Shown: positions 1 through 6,322 of the stretch, in pieces
Layout: every line of letters begins with the position of its first letter
Position numbering within the stretch: position 1 is the first letter of the stretch
Assembly (NCBI GenBank): GCA_015661555.1
Contig: DQVW01000058.1
Location: 1-10,215 of the forward strand
Length of the DNA: 10,215 bases
DNA from: Methanothermococcus okinawensis
GTDB lineage: Archaea; AGJL01; Methanococci; Methanococcales; Methanococcaceae
Direction: 5' to 3'
The notes under the pieces: model-generated
What the model saw: only the letters and a program-made list of their open reading frames with translations
Databases searched by the model: none
What the model was told of the DNA's origin: nothing
Program-made: the position numbers and the translations under genes

Positions 1-625
1 ACCCCAGTGCCGCATTTCGTACCAGGTGGAAATTGTTCACAGTGAGGAAATTAGGGGTGGGTGTGAAAATTTCGTACCTTTGGTGGGGTTAGCCCAGGGG
101 TAAAGCCGGTTATTTTGACGAGATCCGCACCCTCTCGAAAATCTCGCCCTGGACTCGTGTCCCGGGGGGTTCCGAAATCCGCACCCCCCTTCTGTTAGCC
201 AAAAATGTGAAATTTGGACCCCCTGGAAGAAATTCGTACCTTAGGGGTGGATAACCCCAGGGTAACACCCTCCACTATGCCGAAATTCGGATCAGAGACT
301 CTAATATCCCCTCTCAGGGTTTCTGATACCCCGGTACGAAATTCGTCCCATTTCATGATTCCTATATCCCGGTTTTTCCAGGAAGTCATGACGAATTTCG
401 TACCTAGAACAGTATAACCCCCTAGGTAGAACTAGCATTATTGCCGAAATCCACACACCCCTTTCAGAACCCCGGAATCCACCTTCCGGGCATCCCCGAA
501 AAAATTCGTACCTATAACCCCTCTACCCCTAGGGTAAAACCCAGAATAAGGACGAGATTCGTACCCTTGCGAAAATCCGTCTATGGACTCATGTCCCAGC
601 ACCTTCCGAAATCCGCACCCCCTCT
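1..625. repeat. Diverged tandem array, about 54-bp period, 12 core copies, no credible gene
   Basis: A core close to CGAAATYCGYACC recurs with its last base at about 23, 78, 131, 185, 240, 293, 349, 404, 457-459, 512, 565 and 619. The spacing is 53-56 bp, averaging about 54. The 40-odd bases between cores are mostly diverged but fall into types. Units at 79-131, 241-293, 405-459 and 513-565 share a CCCCAGGGTAAA-like segment. Units at 132-185 and 566-619 share CGAAAATC, then GGAC-TCRT-GTCC (151-162 and 585-596), which could form a short hairpin. The core comes in two versions, ATTCGTACC and ATCCGCACC. By hand count there are about 32 CG dinucleotides in positions 1-640, against about 4 in positions 2701-3300 of a coding region. 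Short open frames on both strands cross the block but have stops at 199 and 205, and the 53-56 bp steps do not keep frame, so I read it as non-coding. The left end may lie outside the window. Function unknown. Confidence 0.8.
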
Positions 626-676
626 AAAAATAGGAAAAGAGATATTTCAGAAGTGGTGGATACCAGAACGACAACA

Positions 677-1657
677 CTAACCTACACCTATGGAAACTGT
701 AACCCCTCTATTTTTAAACTTCCTAAGTAGGAGATCCACATCTTTGGGATGGATACTACCTCCTCTCAACTTAACCACACCTAGGATGGAGGCTGGCTCA
801 GATACCCCGTAAATCCCTAAACTTTTAAATACAAAGGGTGACCTCTCTAGATCCTCCCTTACCCTGTAGACCTCCATTATCTCCTCCCTCTTAAAGGTAT
901 GAAGTTTTCCCCTTAATTTCTCAACAGTCTCAAGTATGCCCCTCTCTCTTCCCTTTATATCCACAGTTGCAAATCCATCCACCCTCCAGGAGGGTATATC
1001 CCTTATGTATAGAGCCTTCTTAACTGTCCAATACACCTTCCAGGTTTCTATCCCTCTTCTACATCCCAAGCCTACCACCACGTACTTCCTGGGGAGTACT
1101 ACATTCCCCACTACTACATAGTCCCTCCCGTGGTAGTGAACGTTGTAGGTGTTATAGATTCTTCTATCAGTTATCTTCCAACTGCTCGGAAGGTAGAGAT
1201 CCACCTTCTCCTCTAAAACCCTTCTGTTTATCCTAAGTATGTCCTTCTTTCTAGGGGTCTCCAAAAAATAGATCCTGGAGAGTTCATCGATACCCACTTT
1301 ACCATTAACATCAGTTGCCGTAGTTAGTACTGCCCTCCCTCCCAACTCTCCCTCTAACAACTTAGAGAAGTAGTTGCCACCACCTAGGTGGTTGGAGAGT
1401 ATTGGAATCACATATTTGCCCCTTTCATCTACAACTATTACAAAGGGATCCCTTCTCTTATCCTCCTTTATCTCCCCTATAAACCTCCTTATCACAATGC
1501 CCACTGCCATTATAAAGATAAAGCCCCTCTCCCCTCCCTCTATCTGGAAGTCCCTTAGATGGTAAATAGAAGAGGGATATCTATAGTAGCTTAAAATATC
1601 CCTTATCCTATTAGCCAGTTTCCTTCCCCTTTCCGTGATATACACTATCTTTATCAT
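677..1657 (-). CDS. cbiG: Cobalt-precorrin-5A hydrolase CbiG (anaerobic cobalamin biosynthesis)
   Basis: CbiG opens the delta-lactone ring of cobalt-precorrin-5A and releases acetaldehyde (EC 3.7.1.12) in the early-cobalt, anaerobic corrinoid pathway that methanogens need for methyl transfer. The product is 326 residues. Family signatures are AVGIVIR (about 51-57), DPFVIVVDE (70-78), SNHLGGGN (88-95) and TTATDVNGK (112-120) in the N-terminal and middle domains. VVGLGCRRG (194-202) and YGVSEPASIL (283-292) mark the C-terminal CbiG domain. The open frame extends 20 codons upstream to 1717, but homology begins at MIKIVYITERG, so I place the start at ATG 1657, with a purine-rich stretch just upstream. 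The first 47 bp then overlap the end of the SPFH gene, suggesting co-transcription. No other cob/cbi gene is visible, as is common where these genes are scattered in archaea. Downstream lies the 54-bp array. Confidence 0.92.
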   Translation of the reverse strand: MIKIVYITERGRKLANRIRDILSYYRYPSSIYHLRDFQIEGGERGFIFIMAVGIVIRRFIGEIKEDKRRDPFVIVVDERGKYVIPILSNHLGGGNYFSKLLEGELGGRAVLTTATDVNGKVGIDELSRIYFLETPRKKDILRINRRVLEEKVDLYLPSSWKITDRRIYNTYNVHYHGRDYVVVGNVVLPRKYVVVGLGCRRGIETWKVYWTVKKALYIRDIPSWRVDGFATVDIKGRERGILETVEKLRGKLHTFKREEIMEVYRVREDLERSPFVFKSLGIYGVSEPASILGVVKLRGGSIHPKDVDLLLRKFKNRGVTVSIGVG

Positions 1658-2468
1658 TCTTTCCCTTACTCCCCAGGAGATTCCTGGCAACATCCAGTAT
1701 ATTTTCAGAGATAACAAATTTACTGTTGTTCTTAAGTACTGTATTGGCCACCTCTAGGGCCTTGTAGAGTTGAGCCTCCTCTTTAAAGTACTTCTGTGCA
1801 GCCTCTGCAACTATCTTTATAGCTTTGGCCTGTCCCTCGGCCTCGATCCTTAGACTCTCTGCAACACCCTCTGCCTTCAATATCTTACTCTGTTTCTCAC
1901 CCTCCGCCTCAAGGATTGCTGCCCTCTTTAACCTCTCCGCCTTCATCTGCTGGGTCATGGCTTCTTTTATATCCTCTGGAGGCTCTATCTCTCTAAGCTC
2001 CACCTTCTCTACCCTTACACCCCAGGCGTCAGTATCCCTATCCAAGGTTTCCAGCAACTTTGAGTTTATATACTCCCTCTTATTCAGCACCTCGTCCAAC
2101 TCCATACTTCCTATTATGGCCCTAAGTGTAGTCTGGGCAAGGTTTATTATAGCGTATTCGTAATCCTGTACCTCTAAAAGTGCCCTCTTTACATCTACAA
2201 CCCTGTAGTAGACTACGGCGTCTATAGAAACTGTGGCGTTGTCCTTTGTAATCATCTCCTGAGGTGGTATGTCTATAACCTTGGTCCTCATATCCACCTT
2301 GACAGGGTACTCTATAAAGGGTATTATCAGATTCACCCCAGGACGTAGTAACCTGGACACCTTTCCCAACCTAAATACAAGCCCAGATTCATACTGCTTT
2401 ATAATAACAATAGACTTTATAACGATATAAAGGACAATTAACCCTACTATTATCCAGAACCAGTTCAT
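1611..2468 (-). CDS. Stomatin/prohibitin-like SPFH membrane protein (slipin)
   Basis: The 285-residue protein starts with a single hydrophobic membrane segment (about 4-23) and continues into a stomatin-type SPFH domain. The motif FRLGKVSRLLRPGVNLIIPF (32-51) is followed by VDMRTKVIDIPPQEMITKDN (58-77) and by VEKVELREIEPPEDI (153-167). Residues about 168-245 are rich in Ala, Glu and Lys and should form the long helical or coiled-coil region used for oligomerisation. Such proteins form membrane-bound ring assemblies. In several archaea and bacteria the gene sits next to an NfeD-type membrane protease or partner, but none is seen here. The last 15 residues (NDKDSVYHGKGKETG) lie in DNA that also encodes the start of CbiG and do not look like family sequence, so the ancestral end may have been nearer residue 270. 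ATG 2468 is chosen because it directly precedes the membrane segment. Confidence 0.9.
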   Translation of the reverse strand: MNWFWIIVGLIVLYIVIKSIVIIKQYESGLVFRLGKVSRLLRPGVNLIIPFIEYPVKVDMRTKVIDIPPQEMITKDNATVSIDAVVYYRVVDVKRALLEVQDYEYAIINLAQTTLRAIIGSMELDEVLNKREYINSKLLETLDRDTDAWGVRVEKVELREIEPPEDIKEAMTQQMKAERLKRAAILEAEGEKQSKILKAEGVAESLRIEAEGQAKAIKIVAEAAQKYFKEEAQLYKALEVANTVLKNNSKFVISENILDVARNLLGSKGKNDKDSVYHGKGKETG

Positions 2469-2482
2469 TGTATCACTTCAAA

Positions 2483-2497
2483 CACATTTATAAGTAC
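2483..2497 (-). promoter_or_regulatory. TATA-like element upstream of the SPFH gene
   Basis: On the minus strand the sequence reads ACTTATAAATG, centred near 2490 and about 22 bp upstream of the ATG at 2468. With usual archaeal spacing, transcription would begin almost at the start codon, implying a leaderless or near-leaderless message. A weak GTGAT at 2472-2476 could instead be a ribosome-binding site, which would need a promoter further upstream. The call rests on sequence resemblance only. Confidence 0.3.
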
Positions 2498-2505
2498 AGG
2501 CAAAG

Positions 2506-2604
2506 TTATCTTAGTATTCTAATAGCGCCTGTTGGACAGATGTCTTCCCCAAATAATAGTATCCCCACATTTTTCAATATCCATACACAAATCATAATCT
2601 AACT
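2506..2604 (-). pseudogene. Relic of a 4Fe-4S ferredoxin, frameshifted and missing two cluster cysteines
   Basis: Read on the minus strand from about 2602, one frame gives LDYDLCMDIEKCGDTIIW. A +1 step at 2548-2551 (TGGG) moves into a second frame reading EDICPTGAIRILR, ending in TAA at 2506-2508. Joined, the string fits the ferredoxin pattern C-x2-C-x2-C-x3-C-P: C-G-D-[T]-I-I-[W]-E-D-I-C-P-T-G-A-I. The second cysteine is an ACT codon and the third is TG(G) with an extra G. The order and spacing of EKCGD...DICPTGAI are too ferredoxin-like to dismiss. The N-terminal part is gone or out of frame; an ATG at 2608-2610 would need another 1-nt change to join. It cannot bind a normal 4Fe-4S cluster as written. 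It lies just upstream of the SPFH gene on the same strand. Coincidence cannot be excluded for so short a match. Confidence 0.6.
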
Positions 2605-2620
2605 GGGCATGATTAACCCC

Positions 2621-2645
2621 CCTATAAGTTTTAATTTAAATTAAA
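2621..2645 (+). promoter_or_regulatory. Probable promoter of the trm5-nop5-flpA operon, with a 16-bp A/T palindrome
   Basis: CCTATAAG (2621-2628) is followed by a perfect 16-bp palindrome, TTTAATTTAAATTAAA (2630-2645), centred 55 bp upstream of the trm5 start. Either the TATAAG or the A/T palindrome could bind TBP. A start site about 25 bp downstream would leave a leader of roughly 30-45 nt that includes the AAGGTGATC ribosome-binding site at 2682-2690. The palindrome could also be an operator for a dimeric regulator. Low complexity makes this tentative. Confidence 0.4.
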
Positions 2646-2692
2646 TTTTTTCAAATTCTTATTCTTATCTATATCAGCTTCAAGGTGATCCT

Positions 2693-3727
2693 ATGTACTG
2701 CTGTAAGGTAGAGAGGAGGGAGGGTGAAAGGGTAAGGAGATACCTACTAGAGAGGGGTCTACTAAACAGAGATTACAAGATAAAGAGGGAGGGGAATTTC
2801 CTCTACATCCCCCTTGTGGATAAGTTGGAACCTATACTAGAGGAGGATTTAAGATCCCTCGTTGGTAGTGTAGAGTTTTTAGAGTTGGAGGAGGAAGAGT
2901 TTCAGAGGAGGAGAAGTGGTAAAAAGCAGATGAGTTTTAGGGATTATCTCCTTAGCAACTTTAAAAAAGAGATTGAAAAGGGTTTAATATCCCTCTCCTA
3001 CGATGTAATAGGGAGTATAGTTATACTACAGATATCTGAGGAGGTGGATGAGGACATCAGGAGGGAGATTGGAAAAAATGCCTTAAGGCTAATACCCTCT
3101 GTTAAAACTGTCTTCAGGAAAAAGGGAGGTATTGAGGGGGATTACAGGATACGTAAGTTGGAGCTGCTAGCTGGGGAGTACAACACCCTTACACTATATA
3201 AGGAGAACAGTTACAGGTTGTGGGTGGATGTGGAGAAGGTGTACTTCTCCCCTCGTTTAGGCTGGGAGAGGAAGAGGATAATGGAGATGGTATCCCCAAA
3301 GGATGTTGTGGTGGATATGTTCTGTGGGGTAGGGCCCTTTTCCATAGCCTGTAGAAGGGCCAAGAGGGTATACTCTATAGATATAAACCCCTATGCAATA
3401 GAGCTACTGAAGAAAAATATAGAGTTAAACAGGGTAAAAGATAAGATCGTTCCTATCTGGGATGACGTTAGAAATGTGGAGGTATCTGGGAATAGGGTGA
3501 TTATGAACCTACCGAAGTACTCCCATAAGTTTATAGACAAGGCCTTGGACATTGTAGAGGATGGTGGAATCATTCATTACTACACCATAGCTAAAGATTT
3601 TAAAGGTGCAGAGAGGGTATTTGAATCTCGATGTGACTACGAGGTTTTAGGGAGAAGGGTGGTAAAGTCCTATGCCCCAAGGGAGTACGTTATCGTGCTA
3701 GATGTAAAGGTTAACAAAAGTATCTGA
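2693..3727 (+). CDS. trm5: tRNA (guanine-37-N1)-methyltransferase, archaeal Trm5 type
   Basis: Trm5 uses S-adenosylmethionine to methylate N1 of G37, next to the tRNA anticodon, which suppresses +1 frameshifting and in archaea also provides the precursor of wyosine bases. At 344 residues the length fits the archaeal Trm5b group; M. jannaschii MJ0883, as remembered, is very similar throughout. An N-terminal domain (about 1-70) precedes the RNA-contacting middle domain. The Rossmann methyltransferase domain carries VVVDMFCGVGPFSIA (205-219, SAM motif I), YSIDINPYA (227-235) and the family motif NLPKYSHKFI (272-281), with the NLP triplet at the active site. KSYAPREYVI (325-334) closes the fold. 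ATG 2693 follows a strong AAGGTGATC. It is the first gene of a four-gene operon; nop5 begins 19 bp after its stop. The related Taw2 aminocarboxypropyl-transferase is the main alternative, but the NLP motif favours Trm5. Confidence 0.9.
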   Translation: MYCCKVERREGERVRRYLLERGLLNRDYKIKREGNFLYIPLVDKLEPILEEDLRSLVGSVEFLELEEEEFQRRRSGKKQMSFRDYLLSNFKKEIEKGLISLSYDVIGSIVILQISEEVDEDIRREIGKNALRLIPSVKTVFRKKGGIEGDYRIRKLELLAGEYNTLTLYKENSYRLWVDVEKVYFSPRLGWERKRIMEMVSPKDVVVDMFCGVGPFSIACRRAKRVYSIDINPYAIELLKKNIELNRVKDKIVPIWDDVRNVEVSGNRVIMNLPKYSHKFIDKALDIVEDGGIIHYYTIAKDFKGAERVFESRCDYEVLGRRVVKSYAPREYVIVLDVKVNKSI

Positions 3728-3746
3728 TTATTTAAAAGGTGATTCC

Positions 3747-4973
3747 ATGTACTACCTGATATTCACATCCTACGGTGCATTCCTCCTGGAGTGTCAGGGA
3801 GAGCGTAGTATGGAAAGTATAAAATACTACAAGATATTCCCCGAGGAGGAGATACCTAGGATTATGTATAACCTTCGAAGGGGGAATTTTGAGATAGTGG
3901 AGAAGTTGAAGGAGGAGTGGGGTCTCAAAGATGGGGAGGTTGTAGTGGAGTATCTGGAGGATGAACCCACACCTGCAGGGAGGTTTATAAGGGAAAACAT
4001 CTACACCCTGGGTAAGAGGTACGGTGTTTTCAACAGTTATCAGGAGTTTGTAGAGAAGACCAATCTATGGGCAACTGAACTTACCAAACTCCTTATGAAG
4101 GAGGCCTCCGAGAGGAAGGACAAGTTGATAATTCAGACTATAAGTGCACTGGAGGATCTAGATGAAACACTTAACCTCTTTTCCGAGAGGCTTAGGGAGT
4201 GGTACTCCCTCTACTTCCCAGAGATGGACAAGATTATAAAGAAACATGAGCTCTATGCAAGACTGGTATCCCAGTGTTTAAAGAGGGAGAACTACACCAG
4301 GACTAAGTTGAAGGAGTTTCTACCCTCAAAAACGGCAAAGGTTCTATCTAAGGCGGCAAAGAACTCCATGGGTGCAGAGTTATCTGAGGAGGACCTCTCC
4401 ATTATAAAGGCATTTTCAGATGAGATCCTCTCTCTCTACAACCTCAGGGATAAACTGGTTAAATATCTAGGGGAATTGATGGAGGAGACTGCACCTAATC
4501 TAACTAAGTTGGCAGGTCCCTCCCTAGGGGCTAGACTTATAAGACTAACTGGTGGATTGGAGAGGCTTTCAAAATTGCCAGCCTCCACTATTCAGGTCAT
4601 AGGGGCGGAGAAGGCACTCTTTGCCCACCTGAGACTAGGTGCAGACCCTCCAAAGCATGGGGTAATATTCCAACACCCCCTTATTCAAGGTTCCCCCTGG
4701 TGGATAAGGGGAAAGGTTGCAAGGGCTCTAGCCTGTAAGTTGGCCATAGGTGTAAGGGCAGATGTCTTTGGAAACTATATAGCAGATGAGCTTCTTGAGG
4801 CCCTTAATAAGAGGGTTGAGGAGATAAAGAGGAAGTATCCAGAACCTAGAAAGAAGCCTTCAAAGAGGAAGAGGGAAAAAGGTAAGAAAAAGAAGGGGGG
4901 TAAAAAGAAGAAAGAGAGGAAATCTAAGAAGAAGGGGAAGAAGGTAATAGGAAAGACCTCTTCAAAGTGGTGA
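3747..4973 (+). CDS. nop5: Nop5 (Nop56/Nop58) core protein of the box C/D ribonucleoprotein
   Basis: Nop5 is the scaffold of the archaeal box C/D complex. It binds fibrillarin through its N-terminal domain, dimerises through a central coiled coil and contacts L7Ae plus guide RNA through the Nop domain, so that rRNA and tRNA are 2'-O-methylated at guided sites. The 408-residue product shows all parts: an N-terminal domain from MYYLIFTSYG, a charged helical middle (about 105-245), and a Nop domain with LAGPSLGARLIRLTGGL (255-271), GAEKALFAHL (286-295), HGVIFQHPLIQ (304-314) and RGKVARALACKLAIGVRAD (321-339). The last 40 or so residues (367-408) are an almost pure Lys/Arg tail, recalling the KKE/D tails of eukaryotic Nop56/58 and probably binding RNA non-specifically. 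ATG 3747 follows AGGTGAT at 3737-3743. Fibrillarin starts 4 bp downstream, the classic pairing of partners. Confidence 0.97.
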   Translation: MYYLIFTSYGAFLLECQGERSMESIKYYKIFPEEEIPRIMYNLRRGNFEIVEKLKEEWGLKDGEVVVEYLEDEPTPAGRFIRENIYTLGKRYGVFNSYQEFVEKTNLWATELTKLLMKEASERKDKLIIQTISALEDLDETLNLFSERLREWYSLYFPEMDKIIKKHELYARLVSQCLKRENYTRTKLKEFLPSKTAKVLSKAAKNSMGAELSEEDLSIIKAFSDEILSLYNLRDKLVKYLGELMEETAPNLTKLAGPSLGARLIRLTGGLERLSKLPASTIQVIGAEKALFAHLRLGADPPKHGVIFQHPLIQGSPWWIRGKVARALACKLAIGVRADVFGNYIADELLEALNKRVEEIKRKYPEPRKKPSKRKREKGKKKKGGKKKKERKSKKKGKKVIGKTSSKW

Positions 4974-4980
4974 TAACTTG
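4969..4980 (+). promoter_or_regulatory. Ribosome-binding site overlapping the nop5 stop and fixing the flpA TTG start
   Basis: GGTGAT at 4969-4974 overlaps the nop5 stop codon (TGA 4971-4973) and lies 3 bases before TTG 4978. It is the same signal seen before trm5 and nop5, and no ATG is close by. This supports the TTG start and translational coupling of Nop5 and fibrillarin, which are needed in equal amounts. Confidence 0.65.
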
Positions 4981-5658
4981 AAGGTTAAGGAGATCTTCGA
5001 GAACGTATACGAGATAGACCTGGGAGATGGGGTTAAGAGGATAGGGACAAAGTCTCTAGTACCCTCTAAAAGGGTGTATGGGGAGAGGATTGTAAAAATA
5101 GGTGATGTGGAATACAGGGTCTGGAATCCCAACAAGAGTAAGTTGGCAGCTGCCATATTAAAGGGACTTAAGGTTATGCCTATTAAGAGGGGTTCAAAGG
5201 TGCTCTACCTTGGGGCCTCGGCAGGTACTACACCTTCACACGTTGCAGATATCGTGGAGTATACCCCTGTATACTCTGTGGAGTTCTCTCCCAGAATAAT
5301 GAGGGAGTTCCTAGAGGTAAGCAAGGACAGGAAAAACCTAATACCTATACTGGGGGATGCCAACCTACCTAATACCTACAGCAACATAGTTGAGATTGTA
5401 GATGTGATATACGAGGATGTGGCCCAGGCGAATCAGGCTGAGATACTTATTAAAAATGCCAGGTGGTTCTTGAAGGAGGGAGGTTACGGTATAATAGCTA
5501 TAAAGGCTAGAAGTATAGATGTTGTAAAGGATCCCAAGGAGATATTCAGGGAGCAGAGGGAGATACTAACAGAGGGTGGTTTTGAGATTGTAGATGAGGT
5601 AGATATTGAACCCTATGAGAAGGACCATGTATTGATGGTAGGTATCTGGAAACCTTAA
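4978..5658 (+). CDS. flpA: Fibrillarin-like rRNA/tRNA 2'-O-methyltransferase
   Basis: FlpA is the catalytic subunit of the box C/D complex and transfers a methyl group from S-adenosylmethionine to ribose 2'-OH at sites chosen by the guide RNA. The 226-residue length is normal for archaeal fibrillarin, which lacks the eukaryotic glycine-arginine-rich tail. Visible motifs are the N-terminal VYEIDLGDGVKRIGTKSLVP (10-29), the RVWNPNKSKLAAAIL stretch (47-61), SAM motif I VLYLGASAGTTPSHVADI (75-92), YSVEFSPR (99-106), GDANLP (126-131), and YEDVAQ (145-150). The proposed catalytic K-D-K-H set maps to Lys53 or Lys55, Asp147, Lys176 in AIKARSID, and His217 in KDHVLMVG. The start is TTG, supported by the preceding GGTGAT and by homologues beginning at this point. 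It is the third gene of the operon, directly behind its partner nop5. Confidence 0.97.
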   Translation: MKVKEIFENVYEIDLGDGVKRIGTKSLVPSKRVYGERIVKIGDVEYRVWNPNKSKLAAAILKGLKVMPIKRGSKVLYLGASAGTTPSHVADIVEYTPVYSVEFSPRIMREFLEVSKDRKNLIPILGDANLPNTYSNIVEIVDVIYEDVAQANQAEILIKNARWFLKEGGYGIIAIKARSIDVVKDPKEIFREQREILTEGGFEIVDEVDIEPYEKDHVLMVGIWKP

Positions 5659-5671
5659 GGTGGTGTCATTG
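5657..5671 (+). promoter_or_regulatory. Ribosome-binding site and TTG start of the PHP gene
   Basis: AAGGTGGTG at 5657-5665 overlaps the flpA stop (TAA 5656-5658) and is followed after 3 bases by TTG 5669. A GTG at 5660 or 5663 would also open the frame, but either lies inside the binding site, so TTG 5669 is the better start. This mirrors the flpA arrangement and implies coupled translation. Confidence 0.55.
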
Positions 5672-6322
5672 AGATACGACTTCCACACCCATACCATCTT
5701 CAGTGATGGGGAGTTGCTACCTTCGGAACTTGTAAGGAGGGCAGCGCTACTTAACCATGCTGCCCTGGCAATTACAGACCATGGAGATGCAAGTAACTAC
5801 AGGGATCTAATAGAGAGTATTACCCTGGTGAGGGAGGAGTTGAAGAGGTATTGGGATATAAGGGTTATAGTAGGTATTGAACTTACCCACATACCTCCCA
5901 AGTCTATTCCAAAGATGGCCAGGAGATGTAAGGATATAGGGGCTGAGATCGTCTTAGTCCATGGAGAAACTGTAGTGGAACCAGTGGAGGAGGGAACAAA
6001 CTACTACGCCTCCATCTCAGAGGATGTGGATATCTTGGCCCACCCTGGCCTGGTAGACAGGGAGAGTGCAGAGCATATAAAGGAGAACGGTATTTTTTTA
6101 GAGATCACATCGAGAAAGGGTCACTCCCTTACAAATGGACATGTGATGAAAATTGCCAGGGATTACAACATACCTGTCCTTATAAATACAGATACTCACA
6201 GCCCCTCAGATCTTATAGATGTGGATTTTGCCAGGAAGGTAGGTCTAGGCTGTGGAATGAGTAGAAAGGAGTTGGAAAAGGCTCTAAATCACTACCCTAA
6301 ATATCTTTTAAAGAGGTTATAA
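5669..6322 (+). CDS. PHP-domain metal-dependent phosphoesterase, histidinol-phosphatase-like
   Basis: The product (217 residues from TTG 5669) is a stand-alone PHP domain, a TIM-barrel-like fold that binds two or three metal ions. Likely metal ligands are visible: DFHTHTIFSDG (4-14, with His6, His8 and Asp13), ITDHGD (35-40), Glu71 in VGIELT, His98 in LVHGE, His125 in LAHPGL, and the Asp175/His177 pair in NTDTHSPSD. The family includes histidinol phosphatase (histidine pathway) and other phosphatases or nucleases; the sequence alone does not fix the substrate, so no symbol is given. Its position as last gene behind Trm5, Nop5 and fibrillarin, with overlapping translation signals, makes an RNA-related or nucleotide-phosphate substrate worth considering, but that is inference. 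Its stop lies 2 bp from the convergent truD stop. Confidence 0.9.
   Translation: MRYDFHTHTIFSDGELLPSELVRRAALLNHAALAITDHGDASNYRDLIESITLVREELKRYWDIRVIVGIELTHIPPKSIPKMARRCKDIGAEIVLVHGETVVEPVEEGTNYYASISEDVDILAHPGLVDRESAEHIKENGIFLEITSRKGHSLTNGHVMKIARDYNIPVLINTDTHSPSDLIDVDFARKVGLGCGMSRKELEKALNHYPKYLLKRL

Noticed and set aside
195..389. Minus-strand open frame of 64 codons within the array
   Set aside because: It arises from the same repeat DNA, lacks a ribosome-binding site and resembles no family I recognise.
1..625. CRISPR array
   Set aside because: The constant core is only 12-14 bp, is imperfect, and the stretches between are related to one another instead of unique spacers. No cas gene is nearby.
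214..680. Two plus-strand open frames (214-417 and 441-680) with similar EIRT/EKIRT-x-NPRVxP segments that could look like a repetitive small protein
   Set aside because: The similarity follows from the 54-bp DNA repeat. The frame is broken by stops at 199, 205 and 415, unit lengths of 53-56 bp do not keep frame, no ribosome-binding site is seen, and the opposite strand is equally open.
1658..1717. Longer CbiG N-terminus beginning at ATG 1717 (MLSLKIYWML...)
   Set aside because: CbiG homology starts at MIKIVYITERG (1657); the extra 20 codons lie in the other frame of the SPFH gene.
936..2163. Plus-strand open frames at 936-1121, 1374-1565 and 1825-2163
   Set aside because: They are antisense to cbiG and the SPFH gene, with no ribosome-binding site; the bias comes from the real genes.
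3725..3746. Internal promoter between trm5 and nop5 (TTATTTAAAAGG)
   Set aside because: It lies 10-20 bp before the nop5 ATG; normal TATA spacing would start transcription inside the gene, beyond its ribosome-binding site.
3391..5156. Minus-strand open frames at 3391-3573 and 4962-5156
   Set aside because: They are antisense shadows of trm5 and flpA.
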